NCBI RefSeq assembly: GCF_029714425.1
Contig: NZ_CP121668.1
Span: 6,717,501 to 6,781,500 of the forward strand
Length of the DNA stretch: 64,000 bases
Origin: Bradyrhizobium sp. CB2312
Lineage (GTDB): Bacteria > Pseudomonadota > Alphaproteobacteria > Rhizobiales > Xanthobacteraceae
Direction: 5' to 3'
The position numbers and the translations under genes are program-made. Below, piece by piece: positions 1 through 8,583 of this stretch (the first letter of the stretch is position 1; each line of letters opens with the position of its first letter). The notes beneath the pieces were generated by a model. The model searched no databases and had not been told where the DNA came from. It saw only the letters and a program-made list of their open reading frames with translations.

Positions 1-593
1 AGGTTGAGCACCTGCGCCTGCACGGAGACGTCGAGCGCGGAGACCGGCTCGTCCGCGACGATCAGTTTTGGTTGCGTGATCAGCGCACGCGCGATCGCGA
101 TGCGCTGGCGCTGGCCGCCGGAGAATTCGTGAGGATACTTGTCCATGTCGGCATCGCGCAAGCCGACCTGCCGAAGCACCGTCGAAACGCGTGCGCGGAA
201 GGTGGCGCGGTCGGCGCCTTCCAGCACGGTGAGCGGCTCGGCGACGATGCGGGCGATGGTCTGGCGCGGATCGAGCGAGCCGTACGGATCCTGGAACACC
301 ATCTGGAAATCGCGGCGCGCGCGGCGCAGCTCATCGGCCGGGATGCGGTTGAGATCGCGGCCGAGCAGCGTGACCGCTCCCGATGTCGGCCGCTCCAAGG
401 CCATCACGACGCGCGCGAAGGTGGACTTGCCGGAGCCGGACTCGCCGACGATGCCGAGGCTCTTGCCGGCCGCGACCGTCACGCTGACGCCGTTGAGCGC
501 GCGCACCTCGCCCGGCGGGCGGAACAGGCTTTCCCGCGGCAGCATGTAGCGCTGCTCGAGATCCCGGACGTCGAGAAGCGGCGCGGTGCTCAT
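1..593 (-). CDS. Oligopeptide/dipeptide ABC transporter ATP-binding protein, DppF/OppF type (partial)
   Basis: This is the N-terminal 197 codons of a peptide-type ABC ATPase; the C-terminal part lies beyond the left edge. The translation begins [16 protein letters not shown]. It shows a Walker A GESGSGKST, a Q-loop (MVFQDPYGSLDPR), an ABC signature [15 protein letters not shown] and a Walker B ending in ADEPVSALDVSVQ. The YGSLDPR sequence after the Q-loop is typical of the OppF/DppF branch. Its ATG overlaps the TGA of the upstream ATPase gene (ATGA), so it is the last visible gene of a five-gene unit of amidase, two permeases and two ATPases. It would power import of a peptide-like substrate at the inner membrane. 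No substrate-binding protein gene is visible in the window. Confidence 0.93.
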   Translation of the reverse strand, partial: MSTAPLLDVRDLEQRYMLPRESLFRPPGEVRALNGVSVTVAAGKSLGIVGESGSGKSTFARVVMALERPTSGAVTLLGRDLNRIPADELRRARRDFQMVFQDPYGSLDPRQTIARIVAEPLTVLEGADRATFRARVSTVLRQVGLRDADMDKYPHEFSGGQRQRIAIARALITQPKLIVADEPVSALDVSVQAQVLN

Positions 594-1585
594 GCGGACA
601 GTGCTCCGACATTCGCAGCCATCGAGATGTCGGTCCGGATGCAACGAACGCCATGCCCGGGTCCGACATCCACCATCGGCGGCAGCGCAGCGCGGCAGGC
701 ATCGATCACGAGCGGGCATCGATCGGCGAAGGTGCACCCCGCAGGCAGATCGGCAAGCTCCGGCACGGTACCCGAGATCGTCGTCAGCCGTGTCCCTTTG
801 CGCGCGCCGAGTTTGGGGCGGGCGCGGAACAGGCCCTGCGTGTAGGGATGTCCCATGCGGCGGAACACCTCGTTGGTCGGGCCGCTCTCGACCACGGTGC
901 CGCCATACATCACCATCATGCGCTGCACGTTCTCGGCGATGACGCCGAGATCGTGCGAGATCAGGATCATCGACATGCCGCGCTCCTCGACGAGATCGGC
1001 GATGAGGTCGAGGATCTGGCCCTGGATGGTGACGTCGAGTGCGGTTGTGGGCTCGTCCGCGATCAAGAGATCAGGCTCGCAGGCAAGTGCCATGGCGATG
1101 GTGACGCGCTGGCGCTGGCCGCCGGAGAACTGGTGCGGATAGGCATCGACGCGCCTCGCCGGATCGGGCAGCCCGACGCGGTCGAGCAAGGCGATCGCCT
1201 CCTTGCGCGCCTGTGCCGCCGAATATTTCTTGTGACGCCGCAGCGGCTCGGCAATCTGATGGCCGATCGTGTGCATCGGATTGAGCGCGGTCATCGGCTC
1301 CTGAAAAATCATGCTGATGCGGTTGCCGCGCAGGCGGCAATACTCCGCATCCGATAGTCCCGCGAGCTCGCCGCCGTCCAGCTTGATGCTGCCGGTGACC
1401 ACGGCACTGTCCGGCAACAACCCCATCAGCGACAGCGCGGTGACCGACTTGCCGCAGCCGGATTCGCCGACGAGCCCCAGCGTCTCGCCGCGCTTGAGCG
1501 CAAAGCTGACGCCGCGCACGGCCTGTGCCGGGCCGCGGCTGGTGTTGAGGCGGACGCCGAGATTGGCGACCTCGATCAGCGGCAT
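590..1585 (-). CDS. Oligopeptide/dipeptide ABC transporter ATP-binding protein, DppD/OppD type
   Basis: A full-length peptide-type ABC ATPase of about 331 aa. Counted from [10 protein letters not shown], Walker A GESGCGKS is at residues 40-47. It is followed by a Q-loop ([14 protein letters not shown]), the signature [15 protein letters not shown], Walker [13 protein letters not shown] and the switch histidine region (ISHDLGVI). The C-terminal TFADRCPL segment is the oligopeptide-transporter extension carrying conserved cysteines. An ATG at 1585 with a GAGGGC just upstream fits the family N-terminus. A GTG at 1609 overlapping the upstream permease stop (GTGA) is the alternative. It pairs with the next ATPase to energise the two permeases encoded upstream. 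Confidence 0.93.
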   Translation of the reverse strand: MPLIEVANLGVRLNTSRGPAQAVRGVSFALKRGETLGLVGESGCGKSVTALSLMGLLPDSAVVTGSIKLDGGELAGLSDAEYCRLRGNRISMIFQEPMTALNPMHTIGHQIAEPLRRHKKYSAAQARKEAIALLDRVGLPDPARRVDAYPHQFSGGQRQRVTIAMALACEPDLLIADEPTTALDVTIQGQILDLIADLVEERGMSMILISHDLGVIAENVQRMMVMYGGTVVESGPTNEVFRRMGHPYTQGLFRARPKLGARKGTRLTTISGTVPELADLPAGCTFADRCPLVIDACRAALPPMVDVGPGHGVRCIRTDISMAANVGALSA

Positions 1586-1605
1586 GTTTGCGCCCTCGCC
1601 CATCG

Positions 1606-2487
1606 TCACCGCTCCCGCGCCAGTCTGGGATCGAGCAGATCGCGCAAGCCATCGCCGAGCAGATTGAGGCCGAGCACGGCGATCGCGATCGCCGCACCCG
1701 GATAGACCGCGAGCATCGGCGACTGGAACAGCAGCGTCTGCGCGTCGTTCAGCATGCGGCCCCAGGACGGTTGCGGCGGCTGCGTGCCGAGACCGAGATA
1801 GGAGAGCGCAGCCTCGGCAAGAATGGCGAGCGCGAACTGGATGGTCACCTGCACGATCAGGATCGACAGGATATTTGGCAGCACGTGCTCGATGGTGATG
1901 CGGAATTTACCCTTCCCCGAGGCGCGCGCGGCCAGCACGAACTCGCGCGCCCAGATCGCGTTGGCCGAGCCGCGCGTCAACCGCGTCAGCGTCGGGATCT
2001 GGAAGATGCCGATCGCCACGATCGAGGTCACCATGCCCGGCCCCACGACCGCGGCGAGCATGATCGCCGACAGCACGGCCGGGAAGGCGAAGGTGAAGTC
2101 GGAGAAGCGCATGATGATCTCTTCGGTCCAGCCGCGCTTGGCCGAGGCGATCAGGCCGAGGCAGACGCCGAAGGTGAGACCGATGCTCACGGCGATGATG
2201 CCGACCAGGATGGTCGAGCGCGCGCCGGCGAGCAGCAGCGAGACGATGTCGCGGCCGAAGGAATCGGTGCCGAGCCAGTGCGCCGCCGAGGGCGGCCGCA
2301 GTTTCGAGGCGATGTCGATCTCGTACGGAGACCATGGTGTCCACACCAGCGACAGCAGCGCGGAGGCCAGCACCAGCAGGCTGAGCGCACCACCCAGCAC
2401 AAAGCTGCGATGGCGCAGTGCACGGCCCCAGAAGCTCTTGGCCGGCAGTCGGTGCGGCGGCGCGTCAATGGTCAGGGGCGCGCTCAC
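1606..2487 (-). CDS. Peptide-type ABC transporter permease, DppC/OppC family
   Basis: An inner-membrane permease of about 293 aa. A hydrophobic segment near residues 25-45 precedes an exposed stretch containing HWLGTDSFGRDIVS, which is the DppC/OppC N-terminal signature. Further hydrophobic segments follow. The EAA coupling loop (REFVLAARASGKGKFRITIEHVLPN) contacts the ATPase. The start is a GTG at 2487 that overlaps the stop of the preceding permease (GTGA). A much longer open frame extends upstream to 2754 but only reads antisense-like sequence over the neighbouring gene. It forms the transmembrane heterodimer with the DppB-type partner. The substrate is unknown; the amidase at the head of the operon suggests an amide or peptide-like compound. 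Confidence 0.93.
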   Translation of the reverse strand: MSAPLTIDAPPHRLPAKSFWGRALRHRSFVLGGALSLLVLASALLSLVWTPWSPYEIDIASKLRPPSAAHWLGTDSFGRDIVSLLLAGARSTILVGIIAVSIGLTFGVCLGLIASAKRGWTEEIIMRFSDFTFAFPAVLSAIMLAAVVGPGMVTSIVAIGIFQIPTLTRLTRGSANAIWAREFVLAARASGKGKFRITIEHVLPNILSILIVQVTIQFALAILAEAALSYLGLGTQPPQPSWGRMLNDAQTLLFQSPMLAVYPGAAIAIAVLGLNLLGDGLRDLLDPRLARER

Positions 2488-3434
2488 AGGTCGTGGACCT
2501 TGATCCGGGGATCGATGAAGGCATAGAGCACGTCGACCACGAAATTCACGACGACGACCATGGCCGCGAGCAGCATCACGCAATTGCGCACCACGATCAG
2601 GTCGCGGTTGGCGATCGACTGGAAGATCAGCCGGCCGAGGCCCGGCAGATAGAACACGTTCTCGATCACGATGGTGCCGGCGAGCAGATTGGCGAATTGC
2701 AGGCCCATCACCGTCATCACGGGGATCATGGCGTTGCGCAGCACGTGGCGCCACAGCACCTCGCGCTTGCCGAGCCCTTTTGCGCGCGCCGTCCGCACGA
2801 AATCCTCACGCAGCACTTCGAGCACGGCCGAGCGCGTCACCCGCGCTAGGATCGCGGCCTGCACCACCGCCAGCGAGATGGCCGGCAGCAGCAGCGACTT
2901 GATCCCCGGCCAGATGCCGTCCTCCCAGCCGGCAAAGCCGCCGGCCGAAAGCCATTGCAGCCGCACCGAGAACAACAACACCAGCAGGATCGCGAACCAG
3001 AAATTCGGCAGCGCGATGCCCACTTGCGTCAGCGACATCACGCCGACGTCGCCGAGCTTGTTGTGGTTGGCGGCAGTGTAGATGCCGGCCGACAGCGCCA
3101 GCGTCACCGTGATCAGCATCGACATGATCGCGAGCGGGATGGTCAGCACCAGCCGCTCCGCGATCAGGCTCGCGACCGGCGTGCCGTAGACGTAGCTGTT
3201 GCCGAGATCGCCGACGAAGGGACCCTTGATCCATTGCAGATAGCGGACCGCCAGTGGCTGGTCGAGCCCGAGCTTGACGGTGAGCGCGCGCACTGCGTCG
3301 GCCGAGGCGTCGGCGCCCATCAGCATCTGCGCGGCATTGCCCGGCAGCGCGTCCAGCACCAGGAAAATGATCACGGATGCGCCGACCAGCGTCGCCAACA
3401 AGGTCAGGACACGTCGAAGGACAAATACGCTCAT
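2484..3434 (-). CDS. Peptide-type ABC transporter permease, DppB/OppB family
   Basis: A 316 aa inner-membrane permease. It starts MSVFVLRRVLTLLATLVGASVIIFLVLDALPGN, the typical DppB N-terminal membrane segment, and contains LGLDQPLAVRYLQW, a conserved DppB element. Several more hydrophobic segments follow, and an EAA loop (REDFVRTARAKGLGKREVLWRHVLRNA) lies near residues 210-232. The stop overlaps the GTG of the DppC-type gene, which indicates translational coupling. It lies 84 bp downstream of the amidase gene on the same strand. It is expected to form the transport channel with the next permease. Confidence 0.94.
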   Translation of the reverse strand: MSVFVLRRVLTLLATLVGASVIIFLVLDALPGNAAQMLMGADASADAVRALTVKLGLDQPLAVRYLQWIKGPFVGDLGNSYVYGTPVASLIAERLVLTIPLAIMSMLITVTLALSAGIYTAANHNKLGDVGVMSLTQVGIALPNFWFAILLVLLFSVRLQWLSAGGFAGWEDGIWPGIKSLLLPAISLAVVQAAILARVTRSAVLEVLREDFVRTARAKGLGKREVLWRHVLRNAMIPVMTVMGLQFANLLAGTIVIENVFYLPGLGRLIFQSIANRDLIVVRNCVMLLAAMVVVVNFVVDVLYAFIDPRIKVHDL

Positions 3435-3518
3435 GCGCGTTCAGGTTCGGGGCTCATCCGGGGCACGATCAACATGTCCGGGCGGCCAACGCAAGTCCTT
3501 TGCGGCATGGTCCTCACC

Positions 3519-4940
3519 TCAGCCGGGCCGGCGGGACAGAAGGTCGGTTGAAGCCTCGAACAGCGCGCTGACGCGCAGCAATTCTGCGTCAGTGCGGAAG
3601 CGGCCGACGAGCTGGAGCCCGATCGGCAGGCCGTCACGACCGAAGCCGCAGGGCAGACTGATCGCGGGGTGTCCGGTCATGTTGAACGGCATGGTCCAGG
3701 GGAACCAGTGCGGGCGGACGCTGTCGAAGAGCTTGCCGTCGATCTCGATGGTGCCGAACAGGTCCTGCTCGATCGGCAGCGCGGTGCGCGTCAGCGTCGG
3801 CATCGCCAGAAGATGCCCACGCGCAAGCAGCGATTGCACGCGGCGGAACAGCGCGGTGCGCGCGAACATTGCCTCCTGATAGTCGACGCCGCTGACATGG
3901 GTCGCGAGCGCGACCTGCTTGACGAAGGCCTCGCTCAGCGCGTCGCCATGTTCGGCCACGAGCTTGGCGAAGCGCGTGCGCCAGACCGTGTGGTTGATCG
4001 CGCGCCAGATCGGCTCGACGTCAAATCCCTCGCCGGAGAATTCCTCGAGCTCGGCGCCAAGGCCCGCCAGCCGATCGAGGCTCGCCTTGAAGCTGGCCGC
4101 GACATCGGCGGACACCGGGCGGCCCGGCGGCGTCAGGCAGTACAGGATTTTTTGCCCGCGCAGGTCGCCGCGCGGCGCGGCCGTACCGACGAAATCGGGC
4201 ACGGGCACGCCGATCGACCAGGGATCGCAGGCATCCTCGCCCGCCATCGCCTGCATCATCAGCGCGGTGTCGGCGACGGAGCGCGTCGTCGGCGTGACAT
4301 AGGTCTGGTTGCCGAAGGCGTCGAGCGCCTGGCTGTGCGCGATCACGCCGTTGCTTTGCTTCAGGCCTACCACGCCGTTACAGGCAGCGGGAATCCGCGT
4401 CGAACCGCCGCCGTCGGTCGCGATCGCGAGCGGCGCGATGCCGCTCGCCACCGCCACCGCCGCGCCGCCGCTGGAGCCGCCGGAGGAACGCCGCGCGTCC
4501 CACGCATTGCGGGTGCGGCCGAACAGCGGCGAGTCGGTCAGGCACTTGCTGCCGAATTCCGGCGTCGTGGTCTTGCCGATCAGGATCGCGCCCTCACTGC
4601 GCAGCTTTGCGACCGCGGCGGCATCTTCCGTAGGCACATTGTCCTTGTAGGGAACGGCGCCGAAGGTGGTCTTCACGCCGCGCGTGTTGACGATGTCCTT
4701 GACGGTGACGGGGAGCCCGTGGAGCAGGCCGAGCGGCTCGCCGGCCATTACCTTGCGCTCGGCCTCGCGCGCCGCCGCCATCGCCTCGTCGCCGCACAGC
4801 GTGATGAAGCAGTTCAGCTCCGGCTGAAGCGCCTCGGCGCGCGCGAGCGCGGCGCTGACGACCTCGACCGGCGAAATCTTCCTGGCGGCGATGAGGCCGC
4901 GCAGCTCGGTTGCGGACAGGAGACAGGGATCGCCGTTCAT
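3519..4940 (-). CDS. Amidase (amidase-signature family)
   Basis: A 473 aa amidase-signature hydrolase that would split an amide into a carboxylate and ammonia. The Ser-cisSer-Lys triad is readable as Lys81 (PVTVKDI), Ser156 within SSGGSSGGAA, and nucleophile Ser180 within DGGGSTRIPA. The start at 4940 (MNGDPCLLSATELRG) matches the family N-terminus. The open frame continues to 5039, but this extra part overlaps the divergent LysR promoter. The gene heads a unit with the peptide-type transporter, so it may process the imported substrate. It could also be a GatA-like or aryl-amidase relative; no GatB or GatC lies nearby, so a tRNA amidotransferase role is unlikely. Control by the divergent LysR regulator is inferred. 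Confidence 0.9.
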   Translation of the reverse strand: MNGDPCLLSATELRGLIAARKISPVEVVSAALARAEALQPELNCFITLCGDEAMAAAREAERKVMAGEPLGLLHGLPVTVKDIVNTRGVKTTFGAVPYKDNVPTEDAAAVAKLRSEGAILIGKTTTPEFGSKCLTDSPLFGRTRNAWDARRSSGGSSGGAAVAVASGIAPLAIATDGGGSTRIPAACNGVVGLKQSNGVIAHSQALDAFGNQTYVTPTTRSVADTALMMQAMAGEDACDPWSIGVPVPDFVGTAAPRGDLRGQKILYCLTPPGRPVSADVAASFKASLDRLAGLGAELEEFSGEGFDVEPIWRAINHTVWRTRFAKLVAEHGDALSEAFVKQVALATHVSGVDYQEAMFARTALFRRVQSLLARGHLLAMPTLTRTALPIEQDLFGTIEIDGKLFDSVRPHWFPWTMPFNMTGHPAISLPCGFGRDGLPIGLQLVGRFRTDAELLRVSALFEASTDLLSRRPG

Positions 4941-5042
4941 CGTCACATCACGCTCCGAAAGCCCGCCACCGTTGGCGGGCATTGACAGCGAGAATGACAG
5001 TTTTGTTAACTCGACGTCCAATACGTTTTTTGACATCAACCC

Positions 5043-5057
5043 ATACGTTTTCGGTAT
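5043..5057. promoter_or_regulatory. LysR-type operator candidate (T-N11-A)
   Basis: The 15-bp ATACGTTTTCGGTAT is an ATAC/GTAT inverted repeat with the T-N11-A spacing of LysR-family boxes. It overlaps the LysR start codon (ATG 5056). The sequence ATACGTTTT also occurs at 5021-5029, so the two copies begin 22 bp apart, about two helical turns. Together they would serve autoregulation and control of the divergent amidase. The role is inferred from position and pattern only. Confidence 0.5.
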
Positions 5058-5949
5058 GCCAATGGATCTCCGCCGGCTTCGCTATTTCGTCGCGGTCGCC
5101 GAGGCGCGCAGCGTCGGCAAGGCCGCCGAGCGGCTGCGGATGGCGCAGCCGCCGCTCTCGGTGCAGATCCGCAAGCTCGAGGCCGAGGTCGGCGCCCCGC
5201 TGTTCCGCCGGGGCACGCACGGCATGGACCTGACCGAGGCCGGCCAGGCGCTGCTGGCGCGCGCCGGGGAAGCGCTGGCGCTGGCGGCCGACGGCATCGA
5301 AGCCGCGCGCGCGGTCGCCTCGGGCCGGCGCGGGCGGCTGTCGGTTGGCTACATGTTCGTGCTGGCCAATGCGATGCTGCCGCGGCTCATTCCCGAGCTG
5401 CGCCGCTCGATTCCCGGCGTCGACCTCGAGTTTGCCGAGCTCAGCGCCTCGACCCGCGAGGCACGGCTGCTCGACCGCAGCGTCACGGTCGCGCTGTGCA
5501 TGCCCGCCATCAACCATCCCGAGATTCAGGTGGCGCGGATAGGCGCGCAGCCCTTCATGCTGGTCATGCCGACCACCTCGCCGCTCGCCCGCCTGAGCTC
5601 CGTGCCGATGGCGAGGTTGCAGGGCCGTCCGCTGATCGCGCTCCCGCATCCCGACCATGGCCCCGCCTCCTCGGCCGTCGTGGCCTTGCTGCGCCGGCAC
5701 CAGGTGGTGATGCCGATCGCGAGCCGGGTGGAGACGGTGCATTCGGCGATGAGCCTCGTCCTCGCCGGCGAAGGTTTTGCGATCCTGCCGGCCTGCGCGC
5801 AGCTCGGCGCACCACGCGGCATCGTGTTCCGGCCGCTGCGGGATGCGACCGATTCCATCGACATTGCGGTGTGCTGGCGGCGCGACTCGCACAGTCCGCT
5901 GATCCGCACCTTTCTCAAATGTGCCGAAAAGGCCGTAGCGCGGCTGTGA
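5056..5949 (+). CDS. LysR-family transcriptional regulator
   Basis: A 297 aa LysR-type regulator. The N-terminal winged HTH reads MPMDLRRLRYFVAVAEARSVGKAAERLRMAQPPLSVQIRKLEAEVGAPLFRR. It is followed by a periplasmic-binding-like effector domain from about residue 90 to the end. The start at 5056 was chosen because the LysR family begins at MDLRRLRYF; ATG 5062 is equally possible. It is divergent from the amidase/Dpp genes across a 115-bp region carrying a LysR-type box, which supports local control. It ends 6 bp before the convergent sugar kinase. The effector is unknown. Confidence 0.92.
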   Translation: MPMDLRRLRYFVAVAEARSVGKAAERLRMAQPPLSVQIRKLEAEVGAPLFRRGTHGMDLTEAGQALLARAGEALALAADGIEAARAVASGRRGRLSVGYMFVLANAMLPRLIPELRRSIPGVDLEFAELSASTREARLLDRSVTVALCMPAINHPEIQVARIGAQPFMLVMPTTSPLARLSSVPMARLQGRPLIALPHPDHGPASSAVVALLRRHQVVMPIASRVETVHSAMSLVLAGEGFAILPACAQLGAPRGIVFRPLRDATDSIDIAVCWRRDSHSPLIRTFLKCAEKAVARL

Positions 5950-5955
5950 CGCGAG

Positions 5956-6891
5956 TTAGACGCTCCACGTCACCTCATGGCTCCGGGGCGGATCGGCGCC
6001 CGGACGGGTGCAAGTCAGCCCAGCGCAGTTGGCGGCGAAGGACAACGCGCGGCGAAGCTCGTCGGCACCGATGTCCTTCAGCCTGTCGCGGGCGATGCGG
6101 CCCTGCTTGTGCAGGGCAAACAGCAGCGCCGCCTGAAAACTGTCACCGGCGCCGATGGTGTCGGCGACCTCGACCTTGGGCGCTGCGACCTCGATCTGCC
6201 CTGCGCCCGCGTGCCAGGCGACCGCGCCATCCTTGCCGCGGGTGAGGACGACGAGACGCGTCCCCTGCCCGAGCAGCATCTCCGCGCGCTGCTGATAAGG
6301 CTCCTCGCCGAACAGATAGGCGAAGTCGACATCCGACATCTTGATGAGATCGGCGCTGGCAGCGAACGCCATCATGCGCGCGACATAGGCCGGCTTGTCC
6401 TTGACGAGATTGGGCCGGCAGTTCGGATCGAAGGAGATGGTCGACGAGGCCTGCGCATCAGCGATCAACGCTTCGGTCTCGGCCGCGCCCTTGTCGTTGA
6501 CCAGCGTCGTCGAGCCGACATGGACAGCCTCGATGTCCGCGAAGGGAACTGTGCCGCGCCGGTAGCTCCAGTTCCGCGTCGCGGTCCCGACATCGTAAAA
6601 GGCGTAATGCGATTCGCCCGCGACGATGCGGACGAAGGCGAGCGTGGTCTGGTGATCGCTGCGGGTGGCGAGGCCAAGCTCGACATGCGAAGCCGCGGCA
6701 TGATCCGCGATCATCTGCCCGAAGAGATCTTTCGAGACGCCGCCGACAAAGCCGGTCGGCGCGCCCAGCCGCGCCATTCCGATCGCGACGTTGAGACAGG
6801 AGCCGCCGACGGCCGGCATCACCGCTTCGCGCCCGGCGGCGTTACGCGTCGGCACGAAATCGATCAGCGCATCGCCGCAAGAAATCAACAT
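5956..6891 (-). CDS. PfkB-family carbohydrate kinase (fructokinase-like)
   Basis: A 311 aa ribokinase/PfkB-family sugar kinase. It starts MLISCGDALIDFVP, and a GG-rich N-terminal motif (VGGSCLNVAIGMARLG) contacts the sugar. The C-terminal signature VEVADTIGAGDSFQAALLF holds the catalytic aspartate in GAGD. It is the last gene of the polyol cluster, five bases after the FGGY kinase stop. A fructokinase-like role, phosphorylating the ketose made by the polyol dehydrogenase, fits the layout of known sorbitol/mannitol operons. The substrate itself is not shown by the sequence. An overlapping frame runs on to 7281 but only shadows the neighbouring gene. Confidence 0.9.
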   Translation of the reverse strand: MLISCGDALIDFVPTRNAAGREAVMPAVGGSCLNVAIGMARLGAPTGFVGGVSKDLFGQMIADHAAASHVELGLATRSDHQTTLAFVRIVAGESHYAFYDVGTATRNWSYRRGTVPFADIEAVHVGSTTLVNDKGAAETEALIADAQASSTISFDPNCRPNLVKDKPAYVARMMAFAASADLIKMSDVDFAYLFGEEPYQQRAEMLLGQGTRLVVLTRGKDGAVAWHAGAGQIEVAAPKVEVADTIGAGDSFQAALLFALHKQGRIARDRLKDIGADELRRALSFAANCAGLTCTRPGADPPRSHEVTWSV

Positions 6892-6896
6892 CAGTT

Positions 6897-8543
6897 TCAA
6901 CCTTTGGCGATCTCGCGCATCGCGGCGCGGCTGCCGCGATCGACCTCGCGCAGCAGCTTGTAGACCTTGCGCTTGCGGGCGTGGAAGGCGGCCATGTCGG
7001 GCGTCGTCGGCTCGCTCTTGCCTCCGAGCGCCGACATCTTTGCCATGGTCTCGCCGATCGAGGCATAGGCGCCGCCCGCGACCGCGCCTAACATAGCAGC
7101 GCCCAGCAGCACCGGCTCTTTGGTTTGCGGCAGCGCGACCGTAAGACCGGTCGTATCGGCCATGATCTGCCGCACCAGAGGGCTGCGGCTGGCGCCGCCG
7201 CCCATGATCATCAGACTGGAATGAACGCCGTGCGCGGCAAAAGCCTCGATCACCTCGGCGAGGCCATAGGCGAGCCCGCACAGGCCGGCGATGAACAGCC
7301 GCTCCATCGAACCGATATCGGTGTCGAGATCGAGGCCGGCGATCACCGCGCGGGTGTCAGGGTCGGCGTAGGGCGAGCGATTGCCGATGAATTCTGGGAG
7401 GACGTGAACGTCGCGGGCGAGCAGCGCGGCGCGGCTGGCACTGCCGGCACGCGCGATGATGCGGCGCTCGAGGAAGTCGATGAGGTCGAGACCCTCGCCG
7501 TGCGCCGCCGCGCTCGCCTCGGCGTGACCGGGATGCGATTTGAGCAGATGGTCGATCGCAGCGCCCGCGGCCGACTGGCCACCCTCGTTGAGCCAGAAGT
7601 CCGGCACCATGCCGGAATAATAAGGGCCCCACACGCCCGGCACGAAGCACGGCTGCTTCGTCGTCGCCATGATGCAGGCCGACGTTCCCATGATATAGGC
7701 GAGGCGATCGGTGACATCCGTCGTTCCGCCCGAGCCGTCGCGGCCGCCGATCGCGCCGATACCGCCGGCATGGGCGTCGATCAGGGACGCGCCGACCGGC
7801 GTGCCCGGCGACAGGCCGAGATCAGCCGCAGCGGCCGGGGTGAGCCCTTCGCCGAGGCGGGTGCCGGGCGCGACGATCTCGGTGCCGATGCGGGCGTATT
7901 TTTCGTTGACGAAATCCGCAAGCCCAATGCGCTTGAAGAACGACGCGCTCCAGCCGCCGCCGTCATGGGCAAGATAGTTCCACTTGCAGGTGACGGTACA
8001 CGTGGAGCGCTGGAGCGAGCCGGTGGCGTGCCAGGTCAGATAATCCGCCAGATCGAAGAAGTGGCCGGCGCCATCAAAACTCGCGCGCAAATGCCGCTTC
8101 AGCCAGAGCAGCTTCGGCATCTCCATCTCGGGCGAGATCGAGCCGCCGACATAGCGCAGCACGGCGTCCTCGGTCTCGTTGATCAGCCGTGCCTCGGCGA
8201 TGGCGCGATGGTCCATCCAGACGATGACGTTGCGCTGCGCCTCACCGGAGGCGCTGACCGTGAGCGGCTCGCCCTGCTTATCGAGGACCACCAGGGAACA
8301 GGTGGCGTCAAAGCCCATGCCGCCGACGCTGTCGGGCGCGACGGCGGCTTCCGCCATCGCCGCCCGCACCGATTTGACGCAGGCCTCCCAGATGTCCCGG
8401 GACGATTGCTCGACGATATCGCCGGCCTCGTGCCAGATCCGGATCGGATGCCGCGCGGTCGCAAGCAGCGTGCCGGCCTCGTCGAACACCCCTGCCCGCG
8501 TGCTCGTGGTTCCCACGTCGACGCCGATATACGCTCGCGGCAT
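6897..8543 (-). CDS. FGGY-family pentulose kinase (ribulokinase-like)
   Basis: A 548 aa two-domain FGGY carbohydrate kinase. The N-terminal ATPase phosphate-1 motif is YIGVDVGTTSTRAGVFDE, and the C-terminal domain has MIMGGGASRSPLVRQIMAD and GAAMLGAVAGG for nucleotide binding. Length and sequence resemble the D-ribulose/pentulose kinase branch more than glycerol kinase. The start at 8543 (MPRAYIGVDVG) was preferred over the longer frame to 8606, which overlaps the SDR stop. The gene lies between the SDR dehydrogenase and the PfkB kinase. It probably phosphorylates a ketopentose produced from a pentitol, so the cluster has two kinases for two ketose classes. That substrate split is an inference. 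Confidence 0.9.
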   Translation of the reverse strand: MPRAYIGVDVGTTSTRAGVFDEAGTLLATARHPIRIWHEAGDIVEQSSRDIWEACVKSVRAAMAEAAVAPDSVGGMGFDATCSLVVLDKQGEPLTVSASGEAQRNVIVWMDHRAIAEARLINETEDAVLRYVGGSISPEMEMPKLLWLKRHLRASFDGAGHFFDLADYLTWHATGSLQRSTCTVTCKWNYLAHDGGGWSASFFKRIGLADFVNEKYARIGTEIVAPGTRLGEGLTPAAAADLGLSPGTPVGASLIDAHAGGIGAIGGRDGSGGTTDVTDRLAYIMGTSACIMATTKQPCFVPGVWGPYYSGMVPDFWLNEGGQSAAGAAIDHLLKSHPGHAEASAAAHGEGLDLIDFLERRIIARAGSASRAALLARDVHVLPEFIGNRSPYADPDTRAVIAGLDLDTDIGSMERLFIAGLCGLAYGLAEVIEAFAAHGVHSSLMIMGGGASRSPLVRQIMADTTGLTVALPQTKEPVLLGAAMLGAVAGGAYASIGETMAKMSALGGKSEPTTPDMAAFHARKRKVYKLLREVDRGSRAAMREIAKG

Positions 8544-8583
8544 GGTCGCTCCCGGTCGCTTTCCGTCGGTTTTGACGGTGAGC

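Noticed and set aside
5956..7281. A 441-codon frame apparently fused to the PfkB kinase
   Set aside because: The extra N-terminal part is an out-of-frame reading of the FGGY kinase; the kinase itself starts at 6891.
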